Source: Fidelibacterota bacterium (GTDB lineage Bacteria > Fidelibacterota > UBA2242). Taken from it: a DNA stretch of 37,659 nucleotides. This document shows, piece by piece, positions 24,123-33,120 of this stretch. Location: assembly GCA_021161185.1 (NCBI GenBank), contig JAGHBC010000144.1, forward strand, positions 1 to 37,659, read 5' to 3'. The position numbers and the translations under genes were made by a program. Position 1 is the stretch's first letter; every line of letters starts with the position of its first letter. The notes under the pieces are model-generated. The model was not told the origin of the DNA, ran no database searches, and worked only from the letters and a program-made list of their open reading frames with translations.

Positions 24123-27100
24123 TGTCTAAAGTTCATCGAATACTTATAAATTATATTTTCTTTTTCCTGATCTTCAGCGGGATTTTTATTCCGGCTAAAG
24201 TAAATGCCCAATTTGCCACTTATAATCATCCCGAATTGAATTGGAAAAGTTTTGAAACCGACCATTTTGAGATTCATTATCATGAAGGCGCCGAGTGGAC
24301 CGCCTGGAAGTCAGCCGATATTGCCGAGGCTGTTTATGGACCCGTTACTTCATTCTATAATTATGAACCGGATCAAAAAACCGATCTGATTATTAAAGAT
24401 ATTGGCGATAACTCTAACGGCGCCGCTTACTATTACGACAACAAGATTGAAATCTGGGCTACACCCCTGGACTATCCGCTGAGAGGAAATCATTACTGGT
24501 TGCTGGATGTAATCACCCATGAATTCACTCATATAGTTTCGCTTCAGAAATCAATGAAATACACCCGCTCGATACCGGGTTTCTATTTTCAGGTAATTGA
24601 CTATGAAGATGAAAAACGTGATGATGTTGTTTACGGATATCCCCGGGTAATTTCCTCTTATCCGATTCCGGGGCTGGTGATTCCTATGTGGTTAGCCGAA
24701 GGGATGGCGCAATTCATGTATCCCGGAACGACCAATGACCTTTGGGATTCTCATCGGGATATGTTGTTGCGTGACCGCACACTGCACAAGAAGGTCTTAT
24801 CCTTCAGTCAAATGGCTTCATTTGGGAAACGGGGCATTGGAAATGAATCGACCTACAACCAGGGTTATGCTTTTGTCAGATATCTATCCGATCGTTTTGG
24901 ACCGGATGTGATTCCCCGGTTGGCAGACATTATTTCAAATCCCGTACAGTTTTCGATTAATAATGCGCTGAAGAAAGCCACCGGAGTTCCCGGTAAGCAG
25001 ATATATAACGAATGGGTTCAATATCTTGAAACCTATTATGGCAAACTGGCGCAAACAATTTTACAAAATCAGGTAATTGGCGATATTCTAATTGGTGACG
25101 CTACGACTCAGTATTATCCGGAGTGGAGCGGTGATTCACTGATCTATTATCTCTCAAATCGCGGGCGCGATTATTTTATGCAGACCTCATTGTATGCATA
25201 CGACGTAAATACAAAGAAAAGCAAATTAATTCAACCCAAAGTACTATCGCGCATATCGGTCGCCCCGGACGGTAAAAGTATTTATTATTCCAAAAGTAGC
25301 AAACCCGACAAACAGGGCTGTGTCTTTTTTGATATTTATCGCTATGATTTACAGCGCAAGAAGGAAAAACAGATTACAAAATATGCCCGGGCTTATAACC
25401 CGGCGATATCACCCAACGGCAAACAACTCGCCTTTGTTTCCGGTCGGGACGGCACCTCGAACCTGTTTATCATGAATATGGACTCGATGACATCAAAAAA
25501 GGTCACCGATTACAGTGACGGCTTGGAGATATTCACCGCTCACTGGTCGCCTGATGGCAGACAGATTGCTTTCGATTATATGACCGATCACGGCCGGAAT
25601 ATCGCCGTGTACCACGTCGCCGATGGAAAATTTGACTATATAGATACCGAACATTATGATTCCCGAAATCCTTTTTTCAGCCCCGATGGAAAATGGCTCT
25701 ATTACGCTTGCGATAAAACAGGCATCTTTAACATTTACCGCAAGTCGCTTGGTAGCGGCGCCGTGGAACTGGTGACCAATGTCGTCGGCGGCGCCCAAAT
25801 GCCTTCCGTGAATCAAAAAGGTGAATTGCTCTATTCGCTTTTTGATGATTCGTCTTTTAAGATCGCTATGATCGAAGAACCCCGGGAGATCAGTAATGAA
25901 ATTGCACAATATTTCAATTATTCTGAAACGGTTCCCAACATTATGGCTGTCGCGGAATTGGAACGAGTAAAGCCGGTAAAATATAAAGACAAGTTCTCGA
26001 AAATGTTTATTATGCCTCGCGTAATGATAGACTATGGCACCGTGAAACCGGGTTTTTATTTCTCTTCGTCGGAAATTCTGGACCGTTTTAATATTTTCGG
26101 GGGCGCCTCGGTCAACAGCATCAAAGATCGGGATTTGATGGTGTTATTGGAATATCATCAGTGGTATCCGACGATTTATCTGGAGTTTAATAATATCAGC
26201 CGCAGTATTTTAAATAAAAAAACTACTTATAACGGTTACCCGATTGAAGTGGATTATACCTTTTATTTAACTGAGGCGCTTGCGGGAATTTCTGTTCCCA
26301 TGTCCGGCATCAATCAGTTAAGGTTTGACGTGAGTTGGTCGAAGTACCGGACAGCGACAGATGAGAAAATTCCATCAGCCGGTATTTATTCCAATGGATT
26401 CACCTATGATTATTACCGGGGTGTAGATTTTAAACTGAACTGGCTGCTTAAAAAGGTAGTTCCAACTTTGAATCAATTTACAAATCCGGACAACGGCATT
26501 ATTTTAAACACCAATATTTATAGAAATTATGATAAATTTCTAAAGGATTTTGGCGTCAATGAGGATTTTGGGACATTAGCCGAAAATTTCCGTAAAAATT
26601 ATTACTGGAAAATTGAGCATGAAGGTGAATGGCGGCACAAATATCCGGTGGTCAACAAATTGGTTGGAACCTTGAAGTGGCGAGCCGGCTGGATATCCAA
26701 ATATGATATTGATACCTTTTTCAACTTTTTTGCCGGGGGAATGCCCGGTTTGAGGGGTTATCCATTTTATAGCATGGAAGGACGCAACCTGTTCAGTTTG
26801 CACTATACCTGGAGAATTCCGCTGTTTCGGGAACAAGATATTCAGATTTTGCCTTTCAATCTGCAAAACGCATTTTTGGCGACCTATGTTGAAACCGGGA
26901 ACGCTTGGAATAAGGTAAAGGGCTATCCGGGCATGAACTGGTCGGATTTTACACTGAATACCGTGGACATCGTAAAATCCATAACATCGGATTTTAAATC
27001 CGATATTGGTATACAATTAAGATTAAGCGGATTTTCATTTTATGCTTATCCAACGGCAATCAGTCTGGATTTCGTCTATGGTATTGACGAGTTTACAATC

Positions 27101-27175
27101 GTAGACAGGCAAGATGTACCCCATCAGTATGGGAGAGAATGGCGAACATATTTAACAATACTTTTTGGATTATAA
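24122..27175 (+). CDS. Outer-membrane metallopeptidase: gluzincin, PD40 propeller and Omp85-like barrel
   Basis: The protein has 1017 residues and a signal peptide ending at VNAQ (residue 30). Residues about 31-315 are a gluzincin (peptidase MA-like) domain with H133-E-F-T-H137 and the third zinc ligand E193 in WLAEGMAQF. Residues about 320-600 hold five or six PD40 (TolB-like) blades, each with a SPDGK-type turn (ISPNGKQLAF, WSPDGRQIAF, FSPDGKWLYY). From about 640 to the end it is beta-rich; GGMPGLRGYPFYSMEGRNL, with LRGY at 877-880, matches the (V/L)RG(F/Y) motif of Omp85 barrels. I see no POTRA domain. The design suggests a protease anchored by its own barrel. Its GTG start overlaps the pseudo-M6 stop, so the two are translationally coupled. 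Confidence 0.75.
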   Translation: MSKVHRILINYIFFFLIFSGIFIPAKVNAQFATYNHPELNWKSFETDHFEIHYHEGAEWTAWKSADIAEAVYGPVTSFYNYEPDQKTDLIIKDIGDNSNGAAYYYDNKIEIWATPLDYPLRGNHYWLLDVITHEFTHIVSLQKSMKYTRSIPGFYFQVIDYEDEKRDDVVYGYPRVISSYPIPGLVIPMWLAEGMAQFMYPGTTNDLWDSHRDMLLRDRTLHKKVLSFSQMASFGKRGIGNESTYNQGYAFVRYLSDRFGPDVIPRLADIISNPVQFSINNALKKATGVPGKQIYNEWVQYLETYYGKLAQTILQNQVIGDILIGDATTQYYPEWSGDSLIYYLSNRGRDYFMQTSLYAYDVNTKKSKLIQPKVLSRISVAPDGKSIYYSKSSKPDKQGCVFFDIYRYDLQRKKEKQITKYARAYNPAISPNGKQLAFVSGRDGTSNLFIMNMDSMTSKKVTDYSDGLEIFTAHWSPDGRQIAFDYMTDHGRNIAVYHVADGKFDYIDTEHYDSRNPFFSPDGKWLYYACDKTGIFNIYRKSLGSGAVELVTNVVGGAQMPSVNQKGELLYSLFDDSSFKIAMIEEPREISNEIAQYFNYSETVPNIMAVAELERVKPVKYKDKFSKMFIMPRVMIDYGTVKPGFYFSSSEILDRFNIFGGASVNSIKDRDLMVLLEYHQWYPTIYLEFNNISRSILNKKTTYNGYPIEVDYTFYLTEALAGISVPMSGINQLRFDVSWSKYRTATDEKIPSAGIYSNGFTYDYYRGVDFKLNWLLKKVVPTLNQFTNPDNGIILNTNIYRNYDKFLKDFGVNEDFGTLAENFRKNYYWKIEHEGEWRHKYPVVNKLVGTLKWRAGWISKYDIDTFFNFFAGGMPGLRGYPFYSMEGRNLFSLHYTWRIPLFREQDIQILPFNLQNAFLATYVETGNAWNKVKGYPGMNWSDFTLNTVDIVKSITSDFKSDIGIQLRLSGFSFYAYPTAISLDFVYGIDEFTIVDRQDVPHQYGREWRTYLTILFGL

Positions 27176-27184
27176 GGAGGTATA

Positions 27185-28060
27185 ATGAAAAAGACGATTA
27201 TTAAGACGGCATTGCTCCTTGGCTTTTTATTGCCTGCACTGGTTTTCGGGCAGGTGTATCTGGCAAATGAAACCTTAACTACATCCGATCGCGCTATGCT
27301 GGAAAGCGGATTGAAGTTTAATTCGTCTCCGCAAGATTCTTTCGAGTTTGAATATAAAAAATCACCGGGTAAAGCATTTTTATTATCGGCACTGGTACCG
27401 GGTGCCGGTGAATATTATGCGGGCGCCAAATGGCGGGCTTTGACGTTTGCCGGTGTTGAAGTATTTTCCTGGATAATGTATTTCAACAGGAAAGGTAAGG
27501 GCGAAGACCTGGAAAAAGAATATAAGAAGTATGCCGATGAAAATTGGACATTGAAAAATTTATATATGAATGGCATGAATAGTGAGAAAACCGGACTCTC
27601 GGGGTCGCATTACATTTATCTGGAATATGATGACGTTGAATATGAAGGCAATGCCACGTATTTGGATACTGCTTTTGTGGGTTGGGAATCCTATGTATTA
27701 AATGGAGATATGCAACCTGTCCGCACACGTGATTATTATGAAAATATTGGTAAATATGATCAATTTGCGGGCGGTTGGAATGATTTTTTGAATTTCAATT
27801 CCGATCCTGATACAGTGTATATGTCAGATCTGCGGAATAATTATTTAAATCAGCGCAAAGATTCCAATGATGCGTTAAAGATGGCGACCAATTTCGCCAC
27901 GGCAATTATGTTTAATCATATAATTAGCGCTTTTCATGCCCAGGTTGCGGCGAAAAATTATTTCCCCGAAGCGGAAAAAGTCAGTTGGCAGGTCGGCTTA
28001 ATTACGGACATTCGTCAGAAAAATCCTTTCAGAGGTGTGTCGTTATCGGTGGCTTTTTAA
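27185..28060 (+). CDS. DUF5683-like membrane-associated protein
   Basis: A perfect GGAGG site precedes the ATG, 9 bases after the upstream stop, so it belongs to the same operon. The 291-residue protein has a signal peptide (cut near FGQ, residue 23) and the segment SPGKAFLLSALVPGAGEYYAGAKWRAL, typical of DUF5683-type proteins in this superphylum (hydrophobic, S-x-L-x-P-G-x-G, then Y-x-G-x-x-W-x-A). One or two further hydrophobic helices follow, then a polar region with many Tyr, Asn and Asp. The C-terminus FRGVSLSVAF looks like a membrane-spanning beta strand. The function of this family is not known to me. It may support the coupled surface protease. Confidence 0.55.
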   Translation: MKKTIIKTALLLGFLLPALVFGQVYLANETLTTSDRAMLESGLKFNSSPQDSFEFEYKKSPGKAFLLSALVPGAGEYYAGAKWRALTFAGVEVFSWIMYFNRKGKGEDLEKEYKKYADENWTLKNLYMNGMNSEKTGLSGSHYIYLEYDDVEYEGNATYLDTAFVGWESYVLNGDMQPVRTRDYYENIGKYDQFAGGWNDFLNFNSDPDTVYMSDLRNNYLNQRKDSNDALKMATNFATAIMFNHIISAFHAQVAAKNYFPEAEKVSWQVGLITDIRQKNPFRGVSLSVAF

Positions 28061-28168
28061 CAAAGCAAAAATAGTAGTAATCCTTTAATCCTAACCTGGA
28101 CAAGCCAGTCCCAAAAAGGTAAAGAATAAAATTTGAGAAATGAGAAGTTGCCCCACATATTTTGAGAC

Positions 28169-28222
28169 GATACTGGATGCTGGGTAGAAAAAAACAAGTA
28201 TCCAATATCCAGTATCTTTTTT
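28169..28222 (+). terminator. Long hairpin with T-run after the DUF5683-like gene
   Basis: Bases 28169-28186 pair with 28199-28216: an 18-bp stem with one mismatch and two G-T pairs, a 12-base loop, and a run of six T at 28217-28222. It sits about 110 bases after the stop codon and before bamD, as a terminator would. The repeated words TACTGGATGCTGG and TATCCAATATCCAG resemble short dispersed repeats seen in other environmental genomes, so it may be a repeat that was co-opted. Confidence 0.65.
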
Positions 28223-28305
28223 GATTTGTGAATAAATTTAATGATGACCATTTTCTTTGCAAAAAAGCAAGAAATTAACTTTTAAGAGCCTAACAGGATG
28301 ACAAC

Positions 28306-29109
28306 ATGAGAGTTATTAAATCGGGAAAATTGAAGCCGGTTATTTTAATCGCGCTGATAATAATGTTGGTCGGATGTGCCGGAACAAAGATAAAAACGGG
28401 TATGAGTACCGAGGAATATTTCAAAAAAGCTGAAACCGCTTTTAAGAAAAAAAGATGGGAATCCGCCATTGATAATTTCAATATGGTCCTTTTAAATAGT
28501 CCCGGCGGTGAATTAGCCGATGACGCCCAGTTTAAACTGGGAGAGTGTTACTTTAACAAGAAAGAATTTCTCCTGGCAGTTTCGGAATATCAGCAGCTTA
28601 TCGAGCGATATAGTTATAGCCCCTTCGTTGAAGAGGCGTACTATAAAATTGCCCTGTCGTACTATAAGCAGTCGCCGAAATATCCTCTGGACCAGGTGAA
28701 TTCTCTACGAGCCTTACAAAGTTTTCAGGATTTTATTGATTCCTATCCGGCGAGCGAATTGCGTCAGAGTGCTGAGGATCAGATTAAAGATATTCGTAAT
28801 AAACTTGCCCGGAAAGTTTTCGAAAGCGGAAAATTATACCGAAAAATGGAAGAGTGGCAATCGGCGATAATTTATTTAGATAAAATGCTTGAGGAGTTCT
28901 ACGATACCGACTGGGTTGTAAAGGCAAAATTGGAGAAAGCCCACTGCTATATCAAACTCCACCAATTTGATCAGTATCAGGAATTGATCGAAGAAATTCA
29001 GAAAGAGGAAAAATCCCTTAAAGAAGAAAAACGCTTGAATTCTTTAAAACGGTTATATGAACGCGAACTTCTGAAGATAGAAAAGGAAAAGAAGAAGTTT
29101 AGCAAATGA
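28306..29109 (+). CDS. bamD: Outer-membrane assembly lipoprotein BamD
   Basis: BamD is the essential lipoprotein of the BAM complex that inserts beta-barrel proteins in the outer membrane. The lipobox is LVGC (C24). The TPR series begins at about residue 37 (EEYFKKAETAFKKKRWESAI) and includes the BamD-type segments FKLGECYFNKKEFLLAVSEY and EEAYYKIALSYYKQ. At 267 residues, with a Lys/Glu-rich coiled tail, it is slightly longer than E. coli BamD. The stop overlaps the nadD ATG as ATGA, so translation is coupled. It matches the outer-membrane theme of this half of the window. Confidence 0.88.
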   Translation: MRVIKSGKLKPVILIALIIMLVGCAGTKIKTGMSTEEYFKKAETAFKKKRWESAIDNFNMVLLNSPGGELADDAQFKLGECYFNKKEFLLAVSEYQQLIERYSYSPFVEEAYYKIALSYYKQSPKYPLDQVNSLRALQSFQDFIDSYPASELRQSAEDQIKDIRNKLARKVFESGKLYRKMEEWQSAIIYLDKMLEEFYDTDWVVKAKLEKAHCYIKLHQFDQYQELIEEIQKEEKSLKEEKRLNSLKRLYERELLKIEKEKKKFSK

Positions 29110-29705
29110 GCGTCTGCATCTTTGGCGGTACATTTGATCCGCCTCATCTGGGGCATCTGGTTATTGCAGAAGCAATTCGAGATCGTTTGAAGATCGATAC
29201 AATCTTGTTTGTTCCGGCCTATTTACCTCCCCATAAAATATCCCATTCTCTGAGTTCGGTCGATGCACGGCTTCGTATGCTGGAATTGGCGATCAAAGGT
29301 CGGAAAGGTTTTGAAATATCAAATATCGAAATACTGCGGAAAGGAATATCCTTTTCGATCGACACAATTCGACAATTGAAACAGGAAAGAGGTCTTCGGA
29401 GGGAAGAACTTTTTTTCCTGATGGGAGCGGATAGTCTCAAAGAATTTCACACCTGGAAAGACCCCGATCAAATTCTCGCCGAATCCAGGGTTTTGGTCGT
29501 GAAAAGACCGACGTTCGATATTAAATCTGTCCAGTCGAACTTCCGTGATAAGATTGAGTTAATTGAAGCGCCCTTCCTGGAGATATCTTCTTCCATGATT
29601 CGCCACAATGTGAAAGAGAGGGCGCCAATCGATTCTATGGTCCCAAAAGCGGTCGCGGATTATATTCACCGGGAAGGATTGTATAGATCCTGCCCCCGAC
29701 GATAA
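29106..29705 (+). CDS. nadD: Nicotinate-nucleotide adenylyltransferase
   Basis: NadD makes deamido-NAD from nicotinate mononucleotide and ATP, the adenylyl-transfer step of NAD synthesis in the cytoplasm. The N-terminal nucleotide-binding motif is FGGTFDPPHLGHL (residues 6-18, with the HxGH-type signature), followed by PAYLPPHK and the C-terminal ISSSMIR motif of the adenylyltransferase superfamily. At 199 residues it has the normal size. Coupling to bamD through ATGA appears to be a matter of operon structure rather than shared function. Confidence 0.94.
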   Translation: MSVCIFGGTFDPPHLGHLVIAEAIRDRLKIDTILFVPAYLPPHKISHSLSSVDARLRMLELAIKGRKGFEISNIEILRKGISFSIDTIRQLKQERGLRREELFFLMGADSLKEFHTWKDPDQILAESRVLVVKRPTFDIKSVQSNFRDKIELIEAPFLEISSSMIRHNVKERAPIDSMVPKAVADYIHREGLYRSCPRR

Positions 29706-29794
29706 AACCACCGTAAACTTCGTTACCGGGCAGTCAGAACCTAAAGAGGTATAAAAAATTAACAGTTAACTTTTGGAGTGATATGATGGGAAAT

Positions 29795-29842
29795 CAGATC
29801 TAATTTTCCCAAGGGATGCCTTCGGCACAAATTTCAAATCTG
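29795..29842. repeat. Imperfect palindromic element after nadD
   Basis: CAGAT (29795-29799) pairs with ATCTG (29838-29842), AATTT with AAATT just inside, and TGCC-TTC-GGCA (29817-29827) forms the tip. Between them GGGAAA/TTTTCCC can pair as an alternative fold. It looks like a dispersed palindromic repeat. No T-run follows, so termination is unlikely. Confidence 0.4.
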
Positions 29843-29864
29843 TTATGTGGAGTAACGGAGTCAA

Positions 29865-29896
29865 ATAAACTAATAAACCAATAAACTAGTAAACCA
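29865..29896 (+). repeat. Four tandem 8-base repeats before lepA
   Basis: ATAAACTA, ATAAACCA, ATAAACTA and GTAAACCA follow each other without gaps, an alternating C/T variant of one 8-base unit. The block lies about 80 bases before lepA. It may be simple slippage sequence; no regulatory role is evident. Confidence 0.6.
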
Positions 29897-29976
29897 ATTA
29901 TTAATTCTTTACGTTATAGCATCAATTGTCGTATGTCACCTTGTTTGAGGAGAACAATTATCTTAAATTTATATAT

Positions 29977-31773
29977 ATGAATATAAATGTAAGAAATTTT
30001 TCGATTATTGCTCATATAGACCACGGTAAATCCACGCTGGCAGACCGGATGCTGGAGTTTACGGGGACAATTAGTCAGAGAGATATGAAATCCCAGGTGC
30101 TCGATGATATGGATCTGGAGCGGGAGCGTGGAATTACGATAAAATCTCACCCGATTCAGATGGATTATAAACATAGTGACGGTAAAAATTATATCCTTAA
30201 TCTTATCGATACACCCGGTCATGTTGATTTTTCTTATGAAGTTTCCCGGAGCCTTGCCGCTTGCGAAGGCGCCTTGCTATTGGTTGACGCCTCCCAGGGG
30301 GTTGAAGCTCAGACGGTCAGTAATGCCTATCTTGCAATTGAGAATGATTTGGCTATTATTCCGATAATCAATAAAATCGATTTACCGGGCGCTGATATTG
30401 AGAGCTCTATCCACCAGATTGTCGATCTCATTGGTTGTGACGAAAGTGAAATTGTTTTAACCAGCGCTAAAAGCGGTCTGGGACTTCAGAGCGTTTTTGA
30501 TGCCATTGTAGAAAATATTCCACCGCCGCGGTATCATCCCGATAAATCTTTACGGGCTTTGATCTTTGATTCAATGTTTGATGTTTTCCGCGGTGTTATC
30601 CCTTATATAAGGGTGTTTGACGGTGAGGTAAAAGCCGGGCAACAGATTCGCTTTTTTGCCGGTGATGCCAGTTATGAAGTCGCCGAGGTCGGAAAATTTA
30701 AGATGAACCGAGTCAAAACCGCTTGCCTGGTTTCCGGTGATGTCGGCTATATCGTTGCCGGAGTTAAAGATATTTCAAAAGTGCACGTCGGTGATACAAT
30801 TATAAATAAAATAAAACCGGCGGATGAACCTTTACCCGGTTATCGGGAAATAAAACCCATGGTCTTTAGCGGAATGTATCCCGTTGTTAGTGAAGATTTT
30901 GAAGAACTGCGAAGTTCCTTAGAGAAGATGAAATTAAATGACTCTTCGCTGACATTTGAAGCAGAAACATCTAATGCGTTGGGCTTTGGATTTCGATGCG
31001 GGTATTTGGGATTGCTTCACATGGAAGTTGTCCAGGAACGCCTGGAGCGGGAATTTAACCTGGAGCTTATTACGACTATGCCGAACGTTAGATACCAGGC
31101 GGTTCTCCATACAGGGGCGATGATCGAAATTCATAATCCATCCGACATGCCGCCCGCCGGTGATATTGAGGTTGTCAATGAGCCCTATGTCAAGGCTGAG
31201 ATCATTGTTCAAAGTGATTATTTGGGAAATATTTTGAAATTATGTCAGGATAAGCGGGGAATATATAAAACGACCCGCTATCTTGATACCGGTAAAGTTC
31301 AGGTAATTTATGAATTACCGCTTGGCGAAATCGTATTTGATTTTTATGATAAGCTAAAATCCGTATCCCGGGGATATGCTTCCTTTGATTATGAACCGAT
31401 TGGCTTTCGCAAAGGAGATCTGGTGAAACTGGATATTTTGATTAATGGTGAACCGCTTGATGCGCTTTCCTGGATTGTTCACCGGGAGAAGGCATTTTAC
31501 CATGGACGGGAACTCTGTAGTAAATTAAAAGAATTGATTCCCAAGCAGCTTTTTGAGGTTATTATTCAGGCTGCGATTGGAAGTAAGATTATCGCCAGAA
31601 CTACTGTAAAGGCTTTGCGGAAAAATGTGACCGCCAAATGTTATGGCGGAGATATTACGCGGAAGCGCAAGTTGTTGGAAAAGCAGAAAGAGGGTAAAAA
31701 GCGGATGAAACAGGTCGGTCGGGTCGAAATTCCTCAGGAAGCTTTTCTTGCAGTTCTCAAGATGGAGCACTAA
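29977..31773 (+). CDS. lepA: Elongation factor 4 (LepA), ribosomal back-translocase GTPase
   Basis: LepA is a ribosome-binding GTPase related to EF-G. The GTPase motifs are AHIDHGKST (G1, residues 12-20), the switch-I segment [17 protein letters not shown] (G3) and NKIDLPGAD (G4). The C-terminal LepA-specific domain ends with [17 protein letters not shown] and [11 protein letters not shown], as in nearly all members. I chose ATG 29977 (598 residues, [18 protein letters not shown]), which fits the family's N-terminus; the same frame is open upstream from a TTG at 29926 but would add 17 unrelated residues. A GAGGAG 25 bases upstream is too far to serve this ATG directly. Confidence 0.94.
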   Translation: MNINVRNFSIIAHIDHGKSTLADRMLEFTGTISQRDMKSQVLDDMDLERERGITIKSHPIQMDYKHSDGKNYILNLIDTPGHVDFSYEVSRSLAACEGALLLVDASQGVEAQTVSNAYLAIENDLAIIPIINKIDLPGADIESSIHQIVDLIGCDESEIVLTSAKSGLGLQSVFDAIVENIPPPRYHPDKSLRALIFDSMFDVFRGVIPYIRVFDGEVKAGQQIRFFAGDASYEVAEVGKFKMNRVKTACLVSGDVGYIVAGVKDISKVHVGDTIINKIKPADEPLPGYREIKPMVFSGMYPVVSEDFEELRSSLEKMKLNDSSLTFEAETSNALGFGFRCGYLGLLHMEVVQERLEREFNLELITTMPNVRYQAVLHTGAMIEIHNPSDMPPAGDIEVVNEPYVKAEIIVQSDYLGNILKLCQDKRGIYKTTRYLDTGKVQVIYELPLGEIVFDFYDKLKSVSRGYASFDYEPIGFRKGDLVKLDILINGEPLDALSWIVHREKAFYHGRELCSKLKELIPKQLFEVIIQAAIGSKIIARTTVKALRKNVTAKCYGGDITRKRKLLEKQKEGKKRMKQVGRVEIPQEAFLAVLKMEH

Positions 31774-31811
31774 ACACCTCCTTTTTTAACACGGTAAAAA
31801 TTAATCGTTAC

Positions 31812-32522
31812 ATGAATCTTTTGAAGGCATATTGGCAACAATCAAAATCGCCGTTTTATAGCCTACTTTTTACATTGCCTCTTTTGATCTGTTATGAAAT
31901 TCTGATTTTTACCTTAAATCACTCCGACATACTGGGCATGCGAAATGGCGCCGATATACTGTTTCGCCAATTTTTTGCCATGTTTAACATTTATGGATTT
32001 TACATTGTTGGATTCTTAGTGCTTTCTACATTGGGCATTTCATATTATTTTCATAGTCGCCGGAATATCTCCAAACCATTTCATTTTCAGTTTTTTGTTC
32101 TGATGTTTCTGGAAAGTCTGGTGTTTGCCATGTTAATGTTCATATTTATTGATAAAGTTGGTGATTACTTAATAACAATTGGGACAGCGCCCGGAAAAAA
32201 AGAGATGATAGTGCTGGCACTCGGCGCCGGCGTTTATGAAGAGTTCATTTTTCGGGTAATATTGGTGAGTGGGTTTTTATTTTTCCTGAAAGATATATTA
32301 AGACTTCAACCGCATCTATCTGCAATATTGGCAATGATTTCCGCTTCTCTGATCTTTTCTTTGTTTCATTATCTGGGCAGTTATGGTGAAGTAATTGAAA
32401 TCAGGTCCTTTTTAATCCGTTTTGGGGCAGGGATGTTTTTATCGTTACTATTTATCTTGAGAGGGTATGGGATTACAGCCTATACCCACACGCTGTATGA
32501 TTTACTTGTGATTTTGATATAA
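31812..32522 (+). CDS. CPBP-family intramembrane metalloprotease
   Basis: This is a 236-residue, multi-span membrane protein with about six to eight hydrophobic segments. It has the ABI/CPBP (type II CAAX-protease-like) motif 1 E143-E-F-I-F-R148, motif 2 FSLFHYLG with H186, and a late polar segment AYTHTLYDL that may supply the third conserved position. The family includes Rce1-type prenyl-protein proteases and many bacterial proteins of unsettled substrate. It follows lepA by 38 bases and is followed at once by a tRNA gene on the other strand. A precise function cannot be assigned. Confidence 0.8.
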   Translation: MNLLKAYWQQSKSPFYSLLFTLPLLICYEILIFTLNHSDILGMRNGADILFRQFFAMFNIYGFYIVGFLVLSTLGISYYFHSRRNISKPFHFQFFVLMFLESLVFAMLMFIFIDKVGDYLITIGTAPGKKEMIVLALGAGVYEEFIFRVILVSGFLFFLKDILRLQPHLSAILAMISASLIFSLFHYLGSYGEVIEIRSFLIRFGAGMFLSLLFILRGYGITAYTHTLYDLLVILI

Positions 32523-32536
32523 ACGAAATACATTTG

Positions 32537-32626
32537 CGGAGAGACAGGGATTCGAACCCTGGATCCCGGTTTCCCAGGATACTCACTTAGCAGGCGAGCG
32601 CCTTCAACCGACTCGGCCACCTCTCC
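32537..32626 (-). tRNA. tRNA-Ser(GCT)
   Basis: Read on the - strand the sequence starts GGAGAGGTGGCCGAGTCGG and ends GGGTTCGAATCCCTGTCTCTCC plus G73. The anticodon loop is CTGCTAA with anticodon GCT, which reads AGC and AGU. A long variable arm is present, as expected for serine tRNA. The acceptor stem pairs fully apart from one G-T at position 7-66. CCA is not encoded. Its 5' end faces the other serine tRNA across about 210 bases. Confidence 0.93.
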
Positions 32627-32651
32627 ACTTTAAAAACGGGTGAATTTAGCA

Positions 32652-32678
32652 ATTGTAAATTCAAAAAACAAATTGCAA
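32652..32678 (-). promoter_or_regulatory. Possible promoter of tRNA-Ser(GCT)
   Basis: On the - strand a TTGCAA (32673-32678) and a TACAAT (complement of 32652-32657) are separated by 15 bases, about 26 bases before the tRNA. The spacing is shorter than usual, so this is a weak call. Confidence 0.3.
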
Positions 32679-32786
32679 AGGTAAAGGAAATTGCTGGGAA
32701 GGTTATTAGGTGTTAAAGCATATTTTTTAGGAATGTGAATTTATTTTGAGTGGTGTTCCTGTTTTCACGGTTCCTGTTTAAATAAC

Positions 32787-32816
32787 TTGCATCGTTTAGA
32801 CCGTTTATTGTATATT
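32787..32816 (+). promoter_or_regulatory. Promoter of tRNA-Ser(TGA)
   Basis: TTGCAT (32787-32792) and TATATT (32811-32816) are separated by 18 bases and lie 20 bases before the tRNA start, with a GC-rich CCGGCGC just after the -10 box, a discriminator of the kind seen at stable-RNA promoters. The match is seen; activity is inferred. Confidence 0.55.
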
Positions 32817-32835
32817 CCGGCGCTATTGTTGAGAT

Positions 32836-32919
32836 GGAGGTGTAGTCCTAATTGGTAAGGCAGCGGTCTTGAAAACCGCCGGGTTTACGCCCTTGGGGGT
32901 TCGAGTCCCTCCACCTCCG
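32836..32919 (+). tRNA. tRNA-Ser(TGA)
   Basis: The acceptor stem GGAGGTG pairs with CACCTCC. The anticodon stem GCGGT/ACCGC encloses loop CTTGAAA with anticodon TGA, which reads UCA (and, by wobble, other UCN codons). A long variable arm (GGG...CCC) marks it as a class II serine tRNA. The T loop is TTCGAGT, discriminator G. CCA is not encoded. The anticodon is TGA, not TCA, so it is not a selenocysteine tRNA. Confidence 0.92.
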
Positions 32920-33120
32920 CAAATATTTTAAAAAGATTCGATGATCAGGTTTTAAAATGTCAGGAATTGTACATTAACCCGGAACATCCCGGATCGGGGG
33001 GAGTAACAAAACTGGTTTTAGCGTCAATAATACTTGTATAAAGAATGCTTCCTATGCTTAATAAGATGGTTTGGAGATTTCACTACGCGTACCTAACTTA
33101 CTAAGTTTAACAGGTGGTAT

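Noticed and set aside
26576-27016. 146-codon - strand frame inside the barrel protease gene
   Set aside because: Antisense shadow of the Omp85-like region; no start signals or motif.
29865-29896. Start of a CRISPR array
   Set aside because: The units are 8 bases with no spacers between them, and no cas gene is in the window.
32836-32919. Selenocysteine tRNA
   Set aside because: The anticodon is TGA (serine), not TCA, and the acceptor stem has the normal 7 pairs.
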